From positions 124,001-188,000 of the forward strand of contig JNEN01001165.1 of the NCBI GenBank assembly GCA_000697355.1: DNA of 64,000 nt. The letters run 5' to 3'. Shown here in pieces: positions 33,300 to 44,583 of this stretch (within the stretch, counting starts at the first letter, position 1; each line of letters starts with the position of its first letter). The translations under genes were made by a program, and so were the position numbers. Below the pieces are notes generated by a model. That model had not been told where the DNA came from. It searched no databases and saw nothing but the letters and a program-made list of their open reading frames with translations. Origin of the DNA: Syncephalastrum monosporum B8922. Lineage: Eukaryota > Mucoromycota > Mucoromycetes > Mucorales > Syncephalastraceae.

Positions 33300-33787
33300 C
33301 AACGTGTACTGTTATGTTATATTATGTTGTATTGTTTTATGAGGGTTTAAGTGTGCTTGTGCGTGTAAAAGAGCGTGAAATGAACGGCAAAACTTGAGTC
33401 TCAGCTGATTGACAAGAGTCAAGTCCCCTGGTTCCCCACGAACTCTAACTCTACATACAAATACCTACACACACATGGACTGCATATATTCATCTCATAC
33501 TCAGTACAGACACGCTCTCCCTCCATGCATCATTTGACTTTGAGCTATCAATTCCTGTTACAACACCTGAGTGAGATCAACCATTGTTGGAGCTCGCGCG
33601 GCAGCCCCACATGGGAGTGAATAGTGGCCCTGGGAACGGATCTACAATTTTTTAAGAAAATTGCTGTCAATCAGAATATTATGGCCATCTTTCTTCAATA
33701 GGGCCATGTCCGCATGGGGTGCTCGGAATGGGACGCAAGAATAAGTGATTCATCATGTTGCAGCTAATCATGTAATGACTTGCTATT

Positions 33788-33843
33788 GCCAGATTTGAAC
33801 TAGCGGTCTGCTGACTGCAAACCTGCCGTTTAATTCTTAAGAC
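33788..33843 (-). other. Partial tRNA-like fold (degenerate, TGC anticodon position)
   Basis: On the minus strand, GCAGG-TTTGCAG-TCAGC, a 5-nt variable stretch and GCTAG-TTCAAAT-CTGGC have the exact spacing of an anticodon arm and T arm (5-bp stems, 7-nt loops, consensus TTCAAAT). The anticodon stem has one mismatch. A weak D-arm can be drawn (GTCT/AAAC), but the 5' and 3' acceptor strands do not pair. It may be a tRNA relic, a mitochondrial-type insertion or chance. Confidence 0.2.
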
Positions 33844-34392
33844 AATCATCACTCAATGCTAATTTAAAAGTAAAAACATCGAACGCTTTCACGCACAGAC
33901 ACACAACACGCCCTCAGGCACAAGGGCACAAGTAATGCATTATTTGTTACCCTGACTTCCTAGAAAACCAAGCGATATACTATGCTTATCTTCTAAGGAC
34001 CCTGCATCGCATTGCAAGAGCCCATGATGCATTGGCTCTTACTTATTTGTAAACATATATGACAGCTGTCAATTGTTGGTGTCCCTCTTTTAGGCAAATG
34101 AACTTTTGACTGCTGAAATTGTACAACTCCATGTCAACAATGTCAACCGACATTCCCAACTTGGACCCACACATGCTTGCCAGTAAATTGCGTTTCTGTA
34201 TGTCTTCGTACCTCTTCATCATTTTTTTACACAATGATACTCGCACGACTATTTATTAGCACCTCTTCAACCTTTCTGGAAAACATACCCACCTCTTTAC
34301 ACCAGCCCCATACCGGGTACTTTCCAGAGAACGGTGGAACAAGCGCGTGTGACGCTACATCTAGCTGTGTGAAATAAAACACGAACCTGCTC

Positions 34393-34395
<3 letters not shown>

Positions 34396-34454
<59 letters not shown>
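34396..34454 (+). repeat. A59 tract preceded by AATAAA
   Basis: A run of 59 A on the plus strand. AATAAA lies about 16 nt before it (near 34374-34379), the order expected at the 3' end of a polyadenylated, reverse-transcribed copy. No target-site duplication was found by eye, so a retrocopy origin is an inference. Confidence 0.85.
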
Positions 34455-34456
<2 letters not shown>

Positions 34457-36062
34457 TCCAAAAGCACACGTAGACGACATTAGGATATACAGAATTGCTT
34501 CACCTTACTTCTCCTGTCAATGTGGGGTTCTACATATACACCATATGGCGTAAGCAAAAACCGGGTATTTACGGGCGTTACAAGCTGATAAACCTACCTT
34601 GGCGACTGGTGCGGACGTCTATATATCTAAGCAGTAGTAGGCAAGCTTTATCGGAATAATGTGCTTTTTACGCTGGTTGCGAGATTTTTACACAACAAAT
34701 GCAGCCGCATCCAGAGAAGGAAGTGAGCTCAATATGCTGAGAGCTTGGTATAGTTCTTGTTACGCATTTTGTGGAGGATCCAACCGTCCGATAACAGTGC
34801 ATGTTCCGCACTACCAAGGTGTATACGCAGCTTTGGAAGAGTCATAATCTAATATTACGCCAATACGAAAAAAAAAAAAAAAGTCCCCAGCAAGCAAGCA
34901 GTACCTGTCGAAAACACTTACAGTAGACCCTTTTTTTTTTTTCTACAATGAAGCAAGTCGCAGAGAAATGACACTGGAGCCTATCAAGAGGCCGCAGCCA
35001 GTGCCGTGGCTGCCGCCATTTTGACATTGCATGTTTGATAATCATTTTTGTGGTAAGACCGCTGTGATAGTCTGCCCGAAAGCTTTCTATACGCCCGTCC
35101 ATTTGAGTAACTGACTTTACCTTAAAGTACACTGACAGTATACTAGATGAAACTTTTCTCCTGTTATAAATTTCATCAACCTTGTACAGTTCTTGGTTCA
35201 CGGTGATATTGTTCTGCGCCAAACTATTGACAGCCAAAGATGCTGGTATACTATGGATTCAAACACTACTTACATGTATGAGTGGAACAAATGAGAGCAT
35301 AACAAAGCGTACACACTCAACGTGGAACCAGCTCAAGTATCCATATGTGAAGGTCGCACGATAATCTTTATGCGCTCATAGCTACGAAATAATTTATCAC
35401 AAAATAGTACTGGTAGGTTGGGAACGAGGTACGAACCTCCGAGTCACTTGACTTCGCGTGTAATAAACCACAGCGACAGTCGCAATCATGCTCGGGTGAG
35501 CTTCTATCTGTGAATTCTGCCGGAGAGATCATTACCAATACAGGATTGAGTGCTAATTTGCTTCTTCAGAGACCTCGTAGTACTGTACTCAACACTTTCC
35601 ATCGCGGTGATCTTGGACCAACTGTTTAGGGCTCCGTCTATGCGACAATGACTATGCGAAGAGAAAGACATATATGTGGGACGATGTCATCTTGCGAGTT
35701 TGTCTTTACTGTTTGTAGCTTAGATAATATGAGCTTACGAAGGTAATAAATAGCTGCTGAACGATGACTCTAGAAGTGTATGACACCGTGAAACATGGTC
35801 AAGTGCTTGTAAGCAAGCTTCAGCGAGGGAACCACGCTCTCGCAAGCCTGTCACTTTTAGTTTTCAACAATGCTTTTGTGTCTTCCTTCTTTTTCTTTTC
35901 CTAAAAAAATCCGTAAGTTTACCCATGGGGCTGAGGGTAACAGCATAGTGGTAGGAACCGCGCCAGTGGAGGAAAGGAGGAAGCAAAATGGTAAATAAAC
36001 AATGCGTTGGTGAAATCACGCGTTTCTCCAGACTTTACCCTTCTTTTTTTAATAGTGGCAAG

Positions 36063-37433
36063 ATGGTGAAGCGAAACAAAAAAGCCAGAAAAATGCACGG
36101 GACAATTAACATTAAAAAAGCTGTCAAACATCGCTCGCACAAGCATGAGGAGCAGCAGAACGAGTCGCAACAACCGACTATACAAGACACTGAAGCCGAG
36201 CGACCCCAACAGCTTAATGACAAGAAACGCATGCATCTTGAGTCCACCGAGCTCCAGGAGGAGGAGGAGGAGGAGGAGGAGGAGGAGAACATGGTCCGCA
36301 GAATGTCAAGAGCTGAACTTCTGAATGAAGCACTCGATTTATCTAGTTCTCACAGGTCAAAACCCAATGATAGAGGTGGGATGGTGGCATATACTCATAC
36401 AAGCTGTATGAATGGAAGTCTCCTACCACTAACGTGTTTTGCTCCATCTGTAGAATTTATGGATCTCCAACACATCTGGGAGGCGTTTCAGAGACAATCC
36501 AGACCACACTATCCCCACTTTAAGAAGAAAGCCAAAATGCGCAAGAATGGTACGATCCGCGTGGAAGGGATTATGAAAGCCGTGAAAGACAAATGCGTTG
36601 TCTGCGACAGTGCAATCATGATACGGAAAGATGTAGGTTATTTAGACTTGCTTGTTACCCTATAGGTATCTGACTTCAGTCATTTTGACAGGAGCCCAGC
36701 GAGCAGCCCCAACACAAAACAAAAGTTCACAAGTCTGCAAGTGCGAAAAAAAATTCTGAGCGTGCTGCAAACAAGTTGCACAAAGAACTGGATAGTATGT
36801 GCAGCTTCAAATGCATTTGATCTATGTACATTAAAATGAGTGTCAGTACTCACATGCAGGCATATTCCTGCACAGAAATTTTGGCAGACCTCCGACCAGA
36901 CGAGGTCAAATACAAGAGCCGTCGCAAGATGTTGACTCGCAATCTTCGCGCCTTTTTTCACGAAAATGAGACCATTCTTCCCGAAGCGATACCGCCAGAC
37001 TACGCAGAGCGTATTCAGCTTGCCAGGGACACGATTCAGAAAATTCGGACGGGCCAAAAAACGGTGGTCTGCGAAAAGATCTGGGAGAATATCCAAGCTC
37101 TGCGTTTTTACAAATACACATCGGGATGGAACGGCAAGCAACTTGAAGATCTGGCTCGGGTCTCGCGTAAGCTCAGAAGAGTATAAGCAGGTTATGTTGC
37201 AGTCACTAATACAATCTTCCTTCCGTTACAGATCAGAGCATCTACGCGCTGAAAACAATGCGGCGTGGTGGGAAAAGGTTACTCTGTTTTGTTGAGGGAC
37301 GGGAAGACCTCGTAAAAGATATGATACTTCCTGAAGACGGTGGTTATCCTTGGGGTGATCAGCTTCTTTATTACCCCGAGGTGTTCTACTACAAGTCTCT
37401 AGCCAAGGTATGTATGCAATATCACCGAAATTT

Positions 37434-37492
<59 letters not shown>

Positions 37493-37696
37493 CTACGAAA
37501 CTTATAAGAGCTGTTGATCTAGATCACGGCAGATGCTTACGAGACAATCGTGAGAATTGTTGTTGAATTCATCCCCTTATACAACAGCCAAATGCATGTG
37601 CTTACTCGGAAAGCGGTCCCCAAGCCAGTAAAACGACGCGACCAGCGACGAGCTTTAGCGAAAGGAAAACGAAGAGCGGGGAGACATCAGATATAG
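36063..37696 (+). CDS. Orphan six-exon protein, 411 aa, unknown function
   Basis: Six exons (36063-36375, 36454-36632, 36692-36794, 36876-37166, 37232-37407, 37523-37696) join in frame to 411 aa. I do not recognise the family. The N-terminus is strongly basic (MVKRNKKARKMHG), then comes a run of 10 Glu (about residue 70), a short helical block, a CVVC pair in DKCVVCDSAIM, another basic block, a helix-rich charged core (ILADLRPDEVKYKSRRKMLT, KIWENIQALRFYKYTSGW), and a very basic C-terminus (RRDQRRALAKGKRRAGRHQ). Nuclear or nucleolar location is suggested by the basic ends. Every junction has consensus ends, and the last intron holds an A42 run. An earlier in-frame ATG at 35988 would add 25 residues. 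Setting in an AT-rich gene-poor block suggests a lineage-specific or captured gene. Confidence 0.65.
37436..37477. repeat. A42 homopolymer inside an intron
   Basis: A run of 42 A within the last intron (37408-37522) of the orphan gene, followed by A/G-rich sequence. It may be the tail of an inserted retroelement copy or slippage expansion. Confidence 0.85.
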
Positions 37697-38281
37697 CATA
37701 TGAGTATCGCCCAAAAACACAGCGGTTTTTTGTGTGTAAGAAAATATACGAGCGATACTGTACATGTACACATAAAGAGCGCACTCCCATTTCTATTGTT
37801 GCTAGGGCTTTCGGTATATATTGTGCAAACAGAAGACAAGGATTGCGTCGCTTACGGCGGGGTCATTTTAAAATGGATTTGCTACTTGGCCCATGTTGCT
37901 GTATACGAATTAGATCGTCGCGCTCCTTCTGTTCTCTTCCTTCATTCCTCTTGCTAAGTTCGTAGCGTAAGAATATGCACTGCTATTTCAGGAAATGTTG
38001 GAGCTATAGGACAATCAGGCAAAATAGCTGTCTTCCCAAATCAAACACCATAAAGTTTCCGTACGCTAACTTGAAGGTTACTTGGACCTTCAGTATACAT
38101 GTATTTTGCATAATGGGTCGTGATACAAGAATCCCCGAGCAAAATACACACATCGTTATCTTACATATATTCCGTTGTATTTTGCGATGTTATAATAGAC
38201 GTATCAGATTTAAAATATTATGTATTATTTGGAAGATTTACATGCGCAAATATGTATAAAAGGAAGACACTTTTTCTACAA
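37697..38281. other. Convergent 3' flanks, AT-rich
   Basis: 585 bp between the orphan gene and the MFS gene stops. AT-rich, with short open frames only; nothing else is recognised. Confidence 0.6.
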
Positions 38282-40490
38282 TTACAAAGCGTACCGAAAC
38301 TTGGGATGCTTATCGCAAAGTGTCTCGATCTCACTTTCAAGCCCAGTAAAGTCACAAGAACTGGAAACACCATGTTCGCTGTCACGGCGATCATTTTCGC
38401 GCTTCAGAAGAAAGCGCAGAACAGCGGCCGAAATTCCAGCCAAAGCCATAAACACCAGACAGACAACATGGCCGGTGATGTACCGCGGAGAATCTTTTGA
38501 CTTGTAGATCTATTGGGGACTACGATGAGTGACTTGCGGTTTGTGTATCTCTGTATTCTTACCTGAGTACCCACCATGCCGAAGCACTATATACACATTC
38601 ATTAAAACGTATGAGTTGAGCAAAATACTCACATAAGTCCCCTTATCCTTACCTGAGCTATCATACTCGTCATGGCGATAGCCACAGCACGTTTAGTATG
38701 ACCGAGGTTATTGTTGGAGACCCAAGAAAGGGTAAGTGGAATGATGGGATAAATTCCACACGCGACGAGGATAGCACCTGTGTACCGCAATCCCACGTTT
38801 AGACTCGCTAACAAGAAGATGTACCCTAAGACGCCGATTGCTGAAACTGCCATGATGTGATAACCACGCTGGAGGGTTCTGTCCGAATTCCAGGAAACAA
38901 ACTATGACGCAAAGTATGCATCAGATGGAAAGATGCAGAGCAGAGACGATTTTGACTTACAAAGACCAGAATACATGCTGCCACATAGGGAGGAATGGTG
39001 AGCAGCTGGGCGTTCAACGAGCTAAAATTCATGTCCTTGATGATAGTAGGCAAAAACACGGCATAACTTGCCAGTGCAATGTTGAGGCCCACGTAGATAA
39101 GCACTGAAATCATGCTTGATTGAGTTCCGTTTTTCATTATTCTTCCTCTCTAAATATACCTGAAAGCCAGTTCTTGATATCCAGCAAAGCAGCGAAAAAT
39201 TGATCTTTGTTGAAGGATTGGCCGTCTGTGTTACCATCGCGCTGAGTGCGCCGTACAGCAAGCTCCTTCTCGGCAGGCGTCAGCCATCGGCCAGCTGTCG
39301 TGGGACTGAGAAATGCAGAGGGTCATTTAAAACGCCAGCCAACTTGTTTTTTTACCCAGTAACTTACAGATTAGGAAGCACGAAGAAGCTCAGAAGGCCT
39401 AGACCAATTGTGGGAGCAGCTTCACAGATGAAAAGCCATCTAAATATGGCAGTGAGCAATACGATAGATCTTGATTCGCTCCAGTTACCTCCAGCCGGCT
39501 AAGCCGTGGGCGCCGCTCAAGTCCTTCAAGACGCCATACGCAATGGCACCCGAGAAAGCGCCTGCAATAGTAGACGCACCAAAGTAGAGCGCCACACGCA
39601 GCGCCAGCTCTTCACGCTGGTACCAGAAGGACAAGAACAAAGGCGTAGACGGACCTACGCCCGTTTCAAAAGCGCCGAGGAAGAAACGGCAGGCGATCAG
39701 ACCTGCGGCATTGTGTGTTGCTGACTGACTATATATCGGGCAGTACACACATGTTAGAAATCCATTTGTTCATTACCCACAGCTTTTTTTTCTACATACC
39801 AGATGGAGCAAATACCCCAAAGTACCATCGTGCCTGAGATCCACCTTGACGGCAGCATACTGCATCAAATGAAGTAATGCACATGTGAGCAATTACAGAC
39901 AGCATACAGCTTTATTTACGTACCGTTTGACCATGAGGTTCGAGGGAATATGGAAAATGACATAGCCTTACCGTGCGAATGAGCTTATAAATTCTCCGGT
40001 TCCCACTCTTTCATTGGATTTTCATTTTACCTGCAAAGAAGATAGAAAGTGCGGTATAATAGTCATTTCCTTGAAGATTGAGATCTTGCTCAAGCGTGCC
40101 GAGCCGTGCGTTGCCAATATTATTGCGATCCAGACTCAGGAACAGGTACAGCAACGCGACCCAAGGAATTATCCTATGTAGGACGTCCTTTTGTGAGCCA
40201 CACACATAACAATAGCATCCGTGTCATCATTGACAGAGTTTCGTCTTTTACCGAAGGTCGATCTTGCGCAGCAGTTTCCGCTCAAGTATCCGCTCCTGCG
40301 CCTCATGCTTATTATAGCTCTCGGTGTCGAAGACCTCTGCTTTGCTGTGTTTCTCGTCCTGCGCAGACGTGGTTGTATGGATATCAGATCCATGAGGTAC
40401 CTCGACCTCAGAATGCTTTTCGTTGGTGACTTCGACGAGGTCCTCGATACTAGGCAGGCTGGACGTGTCTTTCTCGTCGACTTCCGTCAT
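38282..40490 (-). CDS. MFS transporter, allantoate/anion:cation symporter type (DAL5/TNA1-like)
   Basis: Eleven exons on the minus strand: 40490-40252, 40173-40031, 39966-39924, 39859-39800, 39728-39489, 39439-39368, 39305-39160, 39103-38961, 38901-38653, 38586-38563, 38509-38282. Product 528 aa with about 12 membrane helices. Typical signatures: LDRNNIGNARL after helix 1; FHIPSNLMVKR at the end of helix 2; RWISGTMVLWGI; RFFLGAFETGVGPS in helix 4; FSGAIAYGVLKDLSGAHGLAGWRWLFICE. This family imports small organic anions such as allantoate, nicotinate or pantothenate with protons. An acidic N-terminal tail of about 75 residues carries possible ubiquitylation lysines. The tenth exon is only 24 nt. 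All 11 exons keep frame. Substrate is unknown. Confidence 0.92.
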
Positions 40491-42198
40491 GATGATACTG
40501 GGAAGAAAGAAAAGGTGAAAAAGTGGATGAATAAATACGAAAGGGGCAAAATACTTGTTTTGTATGGATCGGCGTTGCCTTTAAAAAAGCGAGAACAAAA
40601 AAAGAAAAAAACATGGCGGGGGAGACACAAGCATGCGTTAAAGATGCCGTGCAACCGGAGATGGCGGTTTGTGTCCACCACTGATCTGCCACTTTTTTCC
40701 CTGGTCGACTCATCCTGCACGCTGTTCAAGTCCCGATTCATCAATTTTCGAAATGAATTTCATTGTGCTGTTCTGTTTGTCGTACCAAAAATCCCATTAT
40801 CCTTTTCTTCTACGGTACTACTGTATACATACAATATGTACAATGAAATCGTATTGCACGAAATTCGTGGTACTGTAAGTCATATGTATCACATATCCAA
40901 TTAAGCTTCAGCGAAATGATACTACTTACGCGAGCTTACGCCTCGTAGCTTTTTAAACCGGTTTGGCAGATCGGCGAACAGCAGGAACACAACGAAACGC
41001 CGACCCTGCATCGCCATGAACTTTCAACGCCACGCGGCTCATACTGGCTTGGTGTCAAGGTGTCAAGGTGTCAAGGGAGCACTCCAAGCTGGATTATTGG
41101 TCAACTCACCTTTTCTTTTTACCTCCTCCCGTTAGCCATGCTTTGACTGACCTTGGTAATGCCAGGATACACAACCTCGGGATGATTTGTCGCAGATGTC
41201 AGTACAATTGCAGCGGACTATGATTCGTTAAAAAATATGACAGGCTGCATGTGATCCATCCGCCGCGCATGACGTGGCAAATTTGATCCTCTTTCTACAT
41301 TATTCTGGTTCGATGCTAATGGCCATCATCTGTAGGAAGGTACTGAGTGAATGTGGATCATATCGAGTAACATGGAGTACCACCACACATCACTTGGCTG
41401 GGCGATGGGCAGCAGGCGCGACGTGGGAGACTAGCATTCTGTCGGACGCCCAAATCCCAACCAGCAGCTCCCGAGTCTAACGGATTATGACGAGGAATTT
41501 AGATAATGATAGTAAAGGCAGCTTGGTTGGGCGGGAGTAATGCACATAAACAGTGTTAACTTGTCTCGTTGTATCACGAATGAACGTGATCTCACTGAAG
41601 CATGCACGTACAGCGGTCGTGCTACAATAAAGATCCGGTTATTGGGAAAAGTAACAATGTTTCGCATTACTGATTATGGAGCATCCATAGAAAATTTTAT
41701 AGACAATAGAAGAGTGCTATATAAAAAAAAAAAAATACTTGCCAAAATGTTCGAAAAAAAGGCTGCAAAAAAGGACATCCCATTCTCGGGTGCATGTTAT
41801 CTCCTGTGGCGACTCTGCAGCGCTAGTATCAAGAACTTTCCCCTACACTCTGGCATAATCCAATGCCGTATGTGATTCTCTCCCTCCGACTCCACAAGGC
41901 TGTCACTAATGCTCTTAGATTTACAACCGAATCAAGGCACGCGCTGCGGCCGACAAAGGCTGGAGTACGAGCGATATATACAATTGGAAAGCAGCAGTAC
42001 GCCGATCCCGCGGCACTGCCATCTGTTCTTTATGATATATTTTAGGATATGATTTCCATTGCGTTGGGGGATGGATGCGACAGGATGTTAAAGAGTCTGT
42101 GTTTCTTTGTGTGTAAACGCACTATGTTACAGCAATAGAAGTAAAGAAGAGTTGAGCGAGTATTATACTTAATTGTAGGCGGGTATAAAAAACACATA
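40491..42198. other. 1.7-kb intergenic region, no gene recognised
   Basis: The region contains the promoter of the MFS gene (40491-40900) and the 3' flank of the RhoGAP gene. A short direct repeat (GTGTCAAG three times) lies near 41052-41075. The rest is AT-rich with short frames and no family motifs. Confidence 0.6.
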
Positions 42199-44005
42199 TC
42201 ATAGTGAGAGCTGATCAAAGTGTTCGAGAATTACGTCAACGATCCTTATTTTCAGGTTCATTTCTGCCAGGTCCGCATTATCGTCTTGATTGCGCAGAAG
42301 GGTAGGGCCAAAAACGAGGGCTAAATTTTTCCGGTTCATCAAGTTGCAGTCTTGGTGTTGTTGCACTCTACCCATCCATAACGAGGAAATTAAAAAAAAA
42401 AAAAAAGAATGAGCCTACCATTCTCGCTTGTAATTACTTTTTTTTCTGCCGATACTTGCCTATTGAGGTGTTTCATGAGGTAACTCAGTACGACAAAGTG
42501 TGCTTCGGGAAGCGTCCGTAAGAGCGCGTGAAGGCGTGCGACGGCCTGGTCACCATCGGCGAGAGTGGCGGCGTGCATAAAGTCGGCGTGGGCCTGATAT
42601 GTGAACAGCGGGTCGGGAAGTTCGCGAAAATACATCTTGAGCGTGCTCGTGACGGAGCAGATATCGCCCCATTTCTCATCCGACAGGTCCGGGATCTGGC
42701 CGCGGTCAAACACGCTCTGCAGCTCACGCATGATGTTGGATCCACCCGACTTGCGGTAGAGGCCTTCAAAATCCATGCCACGTTCCTCGACGGCGTCGAT
42801 GCACACGCGCACGACGCACGGCACCTGCCCCTGCTCACGCTTGTACTGGACTGTGAGGGGCGTACCAAATACGGGACGCCGCTGGCAGCTGTGGCTCTCG
42901 CGCATGCACTGGGTGTGGCAGACGGCGTGGCAGTGGCGACACTTTTCGAGATCCTGCAACTGCCACATCATGTCGTGGCACACCTCGCACCGGCTCGGCT
43001 TGAGGACACGCGTCGCCGCAAAGTCTCCTTCCTCCTCCTTCTCCTCCTCCTCTTCCTCCTGCTTGTCGTCCCCCTCGGTTGTTATGGGTGACTTGGGCGG
43101 TAGAGGGGGTGGCAGCGTGTGTGCATGCGCAGACGCGGTCGAAGAAGGCGAGAGGATCTCTTCAGAGGAAGAGCTGTAGCGTTTAAAGAGGTTCTTCTTC
43201 TTTTTAAAGAGGCGGTCGAGGCTGCTGCTGCGTTTGGGGTCCAAGGCCAGCACGGTGGTGGCGCGCTGGGTCTTTTGCCGTTGGTCCAAGAAGTTGGTCC
43301 CATTCATGACGGCGAGCGCTTCTTTTTCGCGTTCGGACAGGGCGCGCGTCAGATCGTTGCTCATCTCGGTTAGCTGCGCGTTTTTGCTGTTGAGCAAGAT
43401 CATTTCCTGGATCAACTCGTCGCGTGCCTGCTCGAGTGTGTGTATGTTTTTTTGTGCCTGCCGTATGTCGCTCTGGAGCGAGTCCAGTTGGCGTTGAAAT
43501 GGCAAGGTGAGGGTGGCTTCTGCCCTAATGTCCCGAATGGGTTCTCAGTGAGATGCGGCGCAGACTACTTCCACACTTACGTTGCTTGATGAATGATGTT
43601 ATGGCAGTCGGCAGCGAGCGTGTCGCGTAGCTTGCGCAGGGCGTCGCACGTCTCTTGCAAATCCGCATTTTGTTCCGCAGTGCCCAAGTTGAGCTCTCGC
43701 CGCAGCTGTGCTGCCAGCGGATGCTCTTTGTCTTCATGGAAGGAGGAGGTGGTGCCACTGCTAGGGCTGCTTATCTGTGAGCCGCCGCTTCTTTGTTTTC
43801 GCTGTGATCAAGGTTTTAATATAAGGGACGATCATTGTGTGTGGTGTTTTTATATGCTAAAGCGAGCTTGTGGTTTTGTGTTACTTGCCTCATCCAGCAA
43901 CTGCTGTTGGACTTGCTGCAGCTGTCGCTGACAGGCCTGCAATTCCCGCTGCAATACATCGATCTCTAACACGGACGAAGCCTCGGATGCCGGGGAGCGG
44001 GGCAT
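42199..44005 (-). CDS. Rho GTPase-activating protein with coiled coil and C1-like finger
   Basis: Four exons on the minus strand (44005-43889, 43801-43581, 43524-42460, 42367-42199) give 523 aa. The product turns off Rho/Rac/Cdc42 GTPases to shape actin and polarity. Domains: N-terminal coiled coil (about 10-200, Gln/Leu/Arg-rich heptads); Ser-rich linker with PPPLPPK and an acidic run; C1-like zinc finger (about 290-335, CEVCHDMMWQL, CRHCHAVCHTQC); RhoGAP domain (about 345-515) with the arginine-finger motif FEGLYRKSGG, LKMYFRELPDPLF and NLALVFGPTLLR. Introns 1 and 3 start with GC, not GT (AG|GCAAGT in both). Only with these does the frame pass and HLNRVQQHQDCNLMNRKNLA appear as in other RhoGAPs. 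Confidence 0.9.
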
Positions 44006-44583
44006 GGCTGTAAGTTGATATGAGGTGTTATTCTGTTGCAAAGTAAAAGGGAGAGGAAATGGAAGAAGAGAAGAAAGAGGTTTAGAATAAAGAAAAAGTA
44101 ACAATAAAAAAGGGTGATGTGATGTATCTCATATGAATTTTCAGGAACAAACATAGACGCAACATTACATTCTTGGAGTGTCGTTGTTGCACCATACTTT
44201 AAAGCGACTATCACGATGCACGCGAACACTGGGCCTGTCTGCCTAAACTCAATTCGATTACAAATTGATAAGCTTTACATGTGGGCCGGTAACACGGACG
44301 CGTCAACTGCGCAGCATAAAAATGCGAGTGAGCTACATTGCGCCGACGCACCTCAGCGCATGGACGTTTTCGTCAGACTGGTATGAAATCCAATGAAATA
44401 GAGACAGAAAGAGGGAGCCAAGTCCCCGCGGAAAGATAACGAAGGTCAATTAGAGTCATAAATAGAGAAAGCGTGTGTATTTTAATGCGTGTGTATGCGG
44501 ATGCGTGCGTGAATTGATGACAATAGTGATGTGATTTGGGAAGGTGAACGTGTGTTTTGGATAATAGAGAGTATACACAGAGT
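44006..44583. other. Intergenic 578 bp between RhoGAP and DBP10
   Basis: Promoter side of the RhoGAP gene and 3' flank of the helicase gene; both are on the minus strand. No gene is seen. Confidence 0.6.

Larger units (their letters stand above)
33300..36062. other. 2.8-kb AT-rich gene-poor region
   Basis: No gene was supported. Open frames are short, AT-rich in codon use and without motifs. The stretch includes a partial tRNA-like sequence (about 33788-33843, minus), an A59 tract at 34396-34454 preceded by an AATAAA, and further A or T runs near 34868 and 34931. The composition differs from the GC-richer coding neighbourhood and suits old, decayed inserted DNA. Confidence 0.6.

Noticed and set aside
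35410..35480. Second tRNA-like sequence (GGTTCGTACC on the minus strand)
   Set aside because: T-arm pairing has a mismatch and the loop is shifted; no anticodon arm with a T at position 33 can be drawn.
42368..42459. Frame break at the end of the RhoGAP domain, suggesting truncation
   Set aside because: A GC-AG intron with consensus AG|GCAAGT joins the parts in phase and completes the domain.
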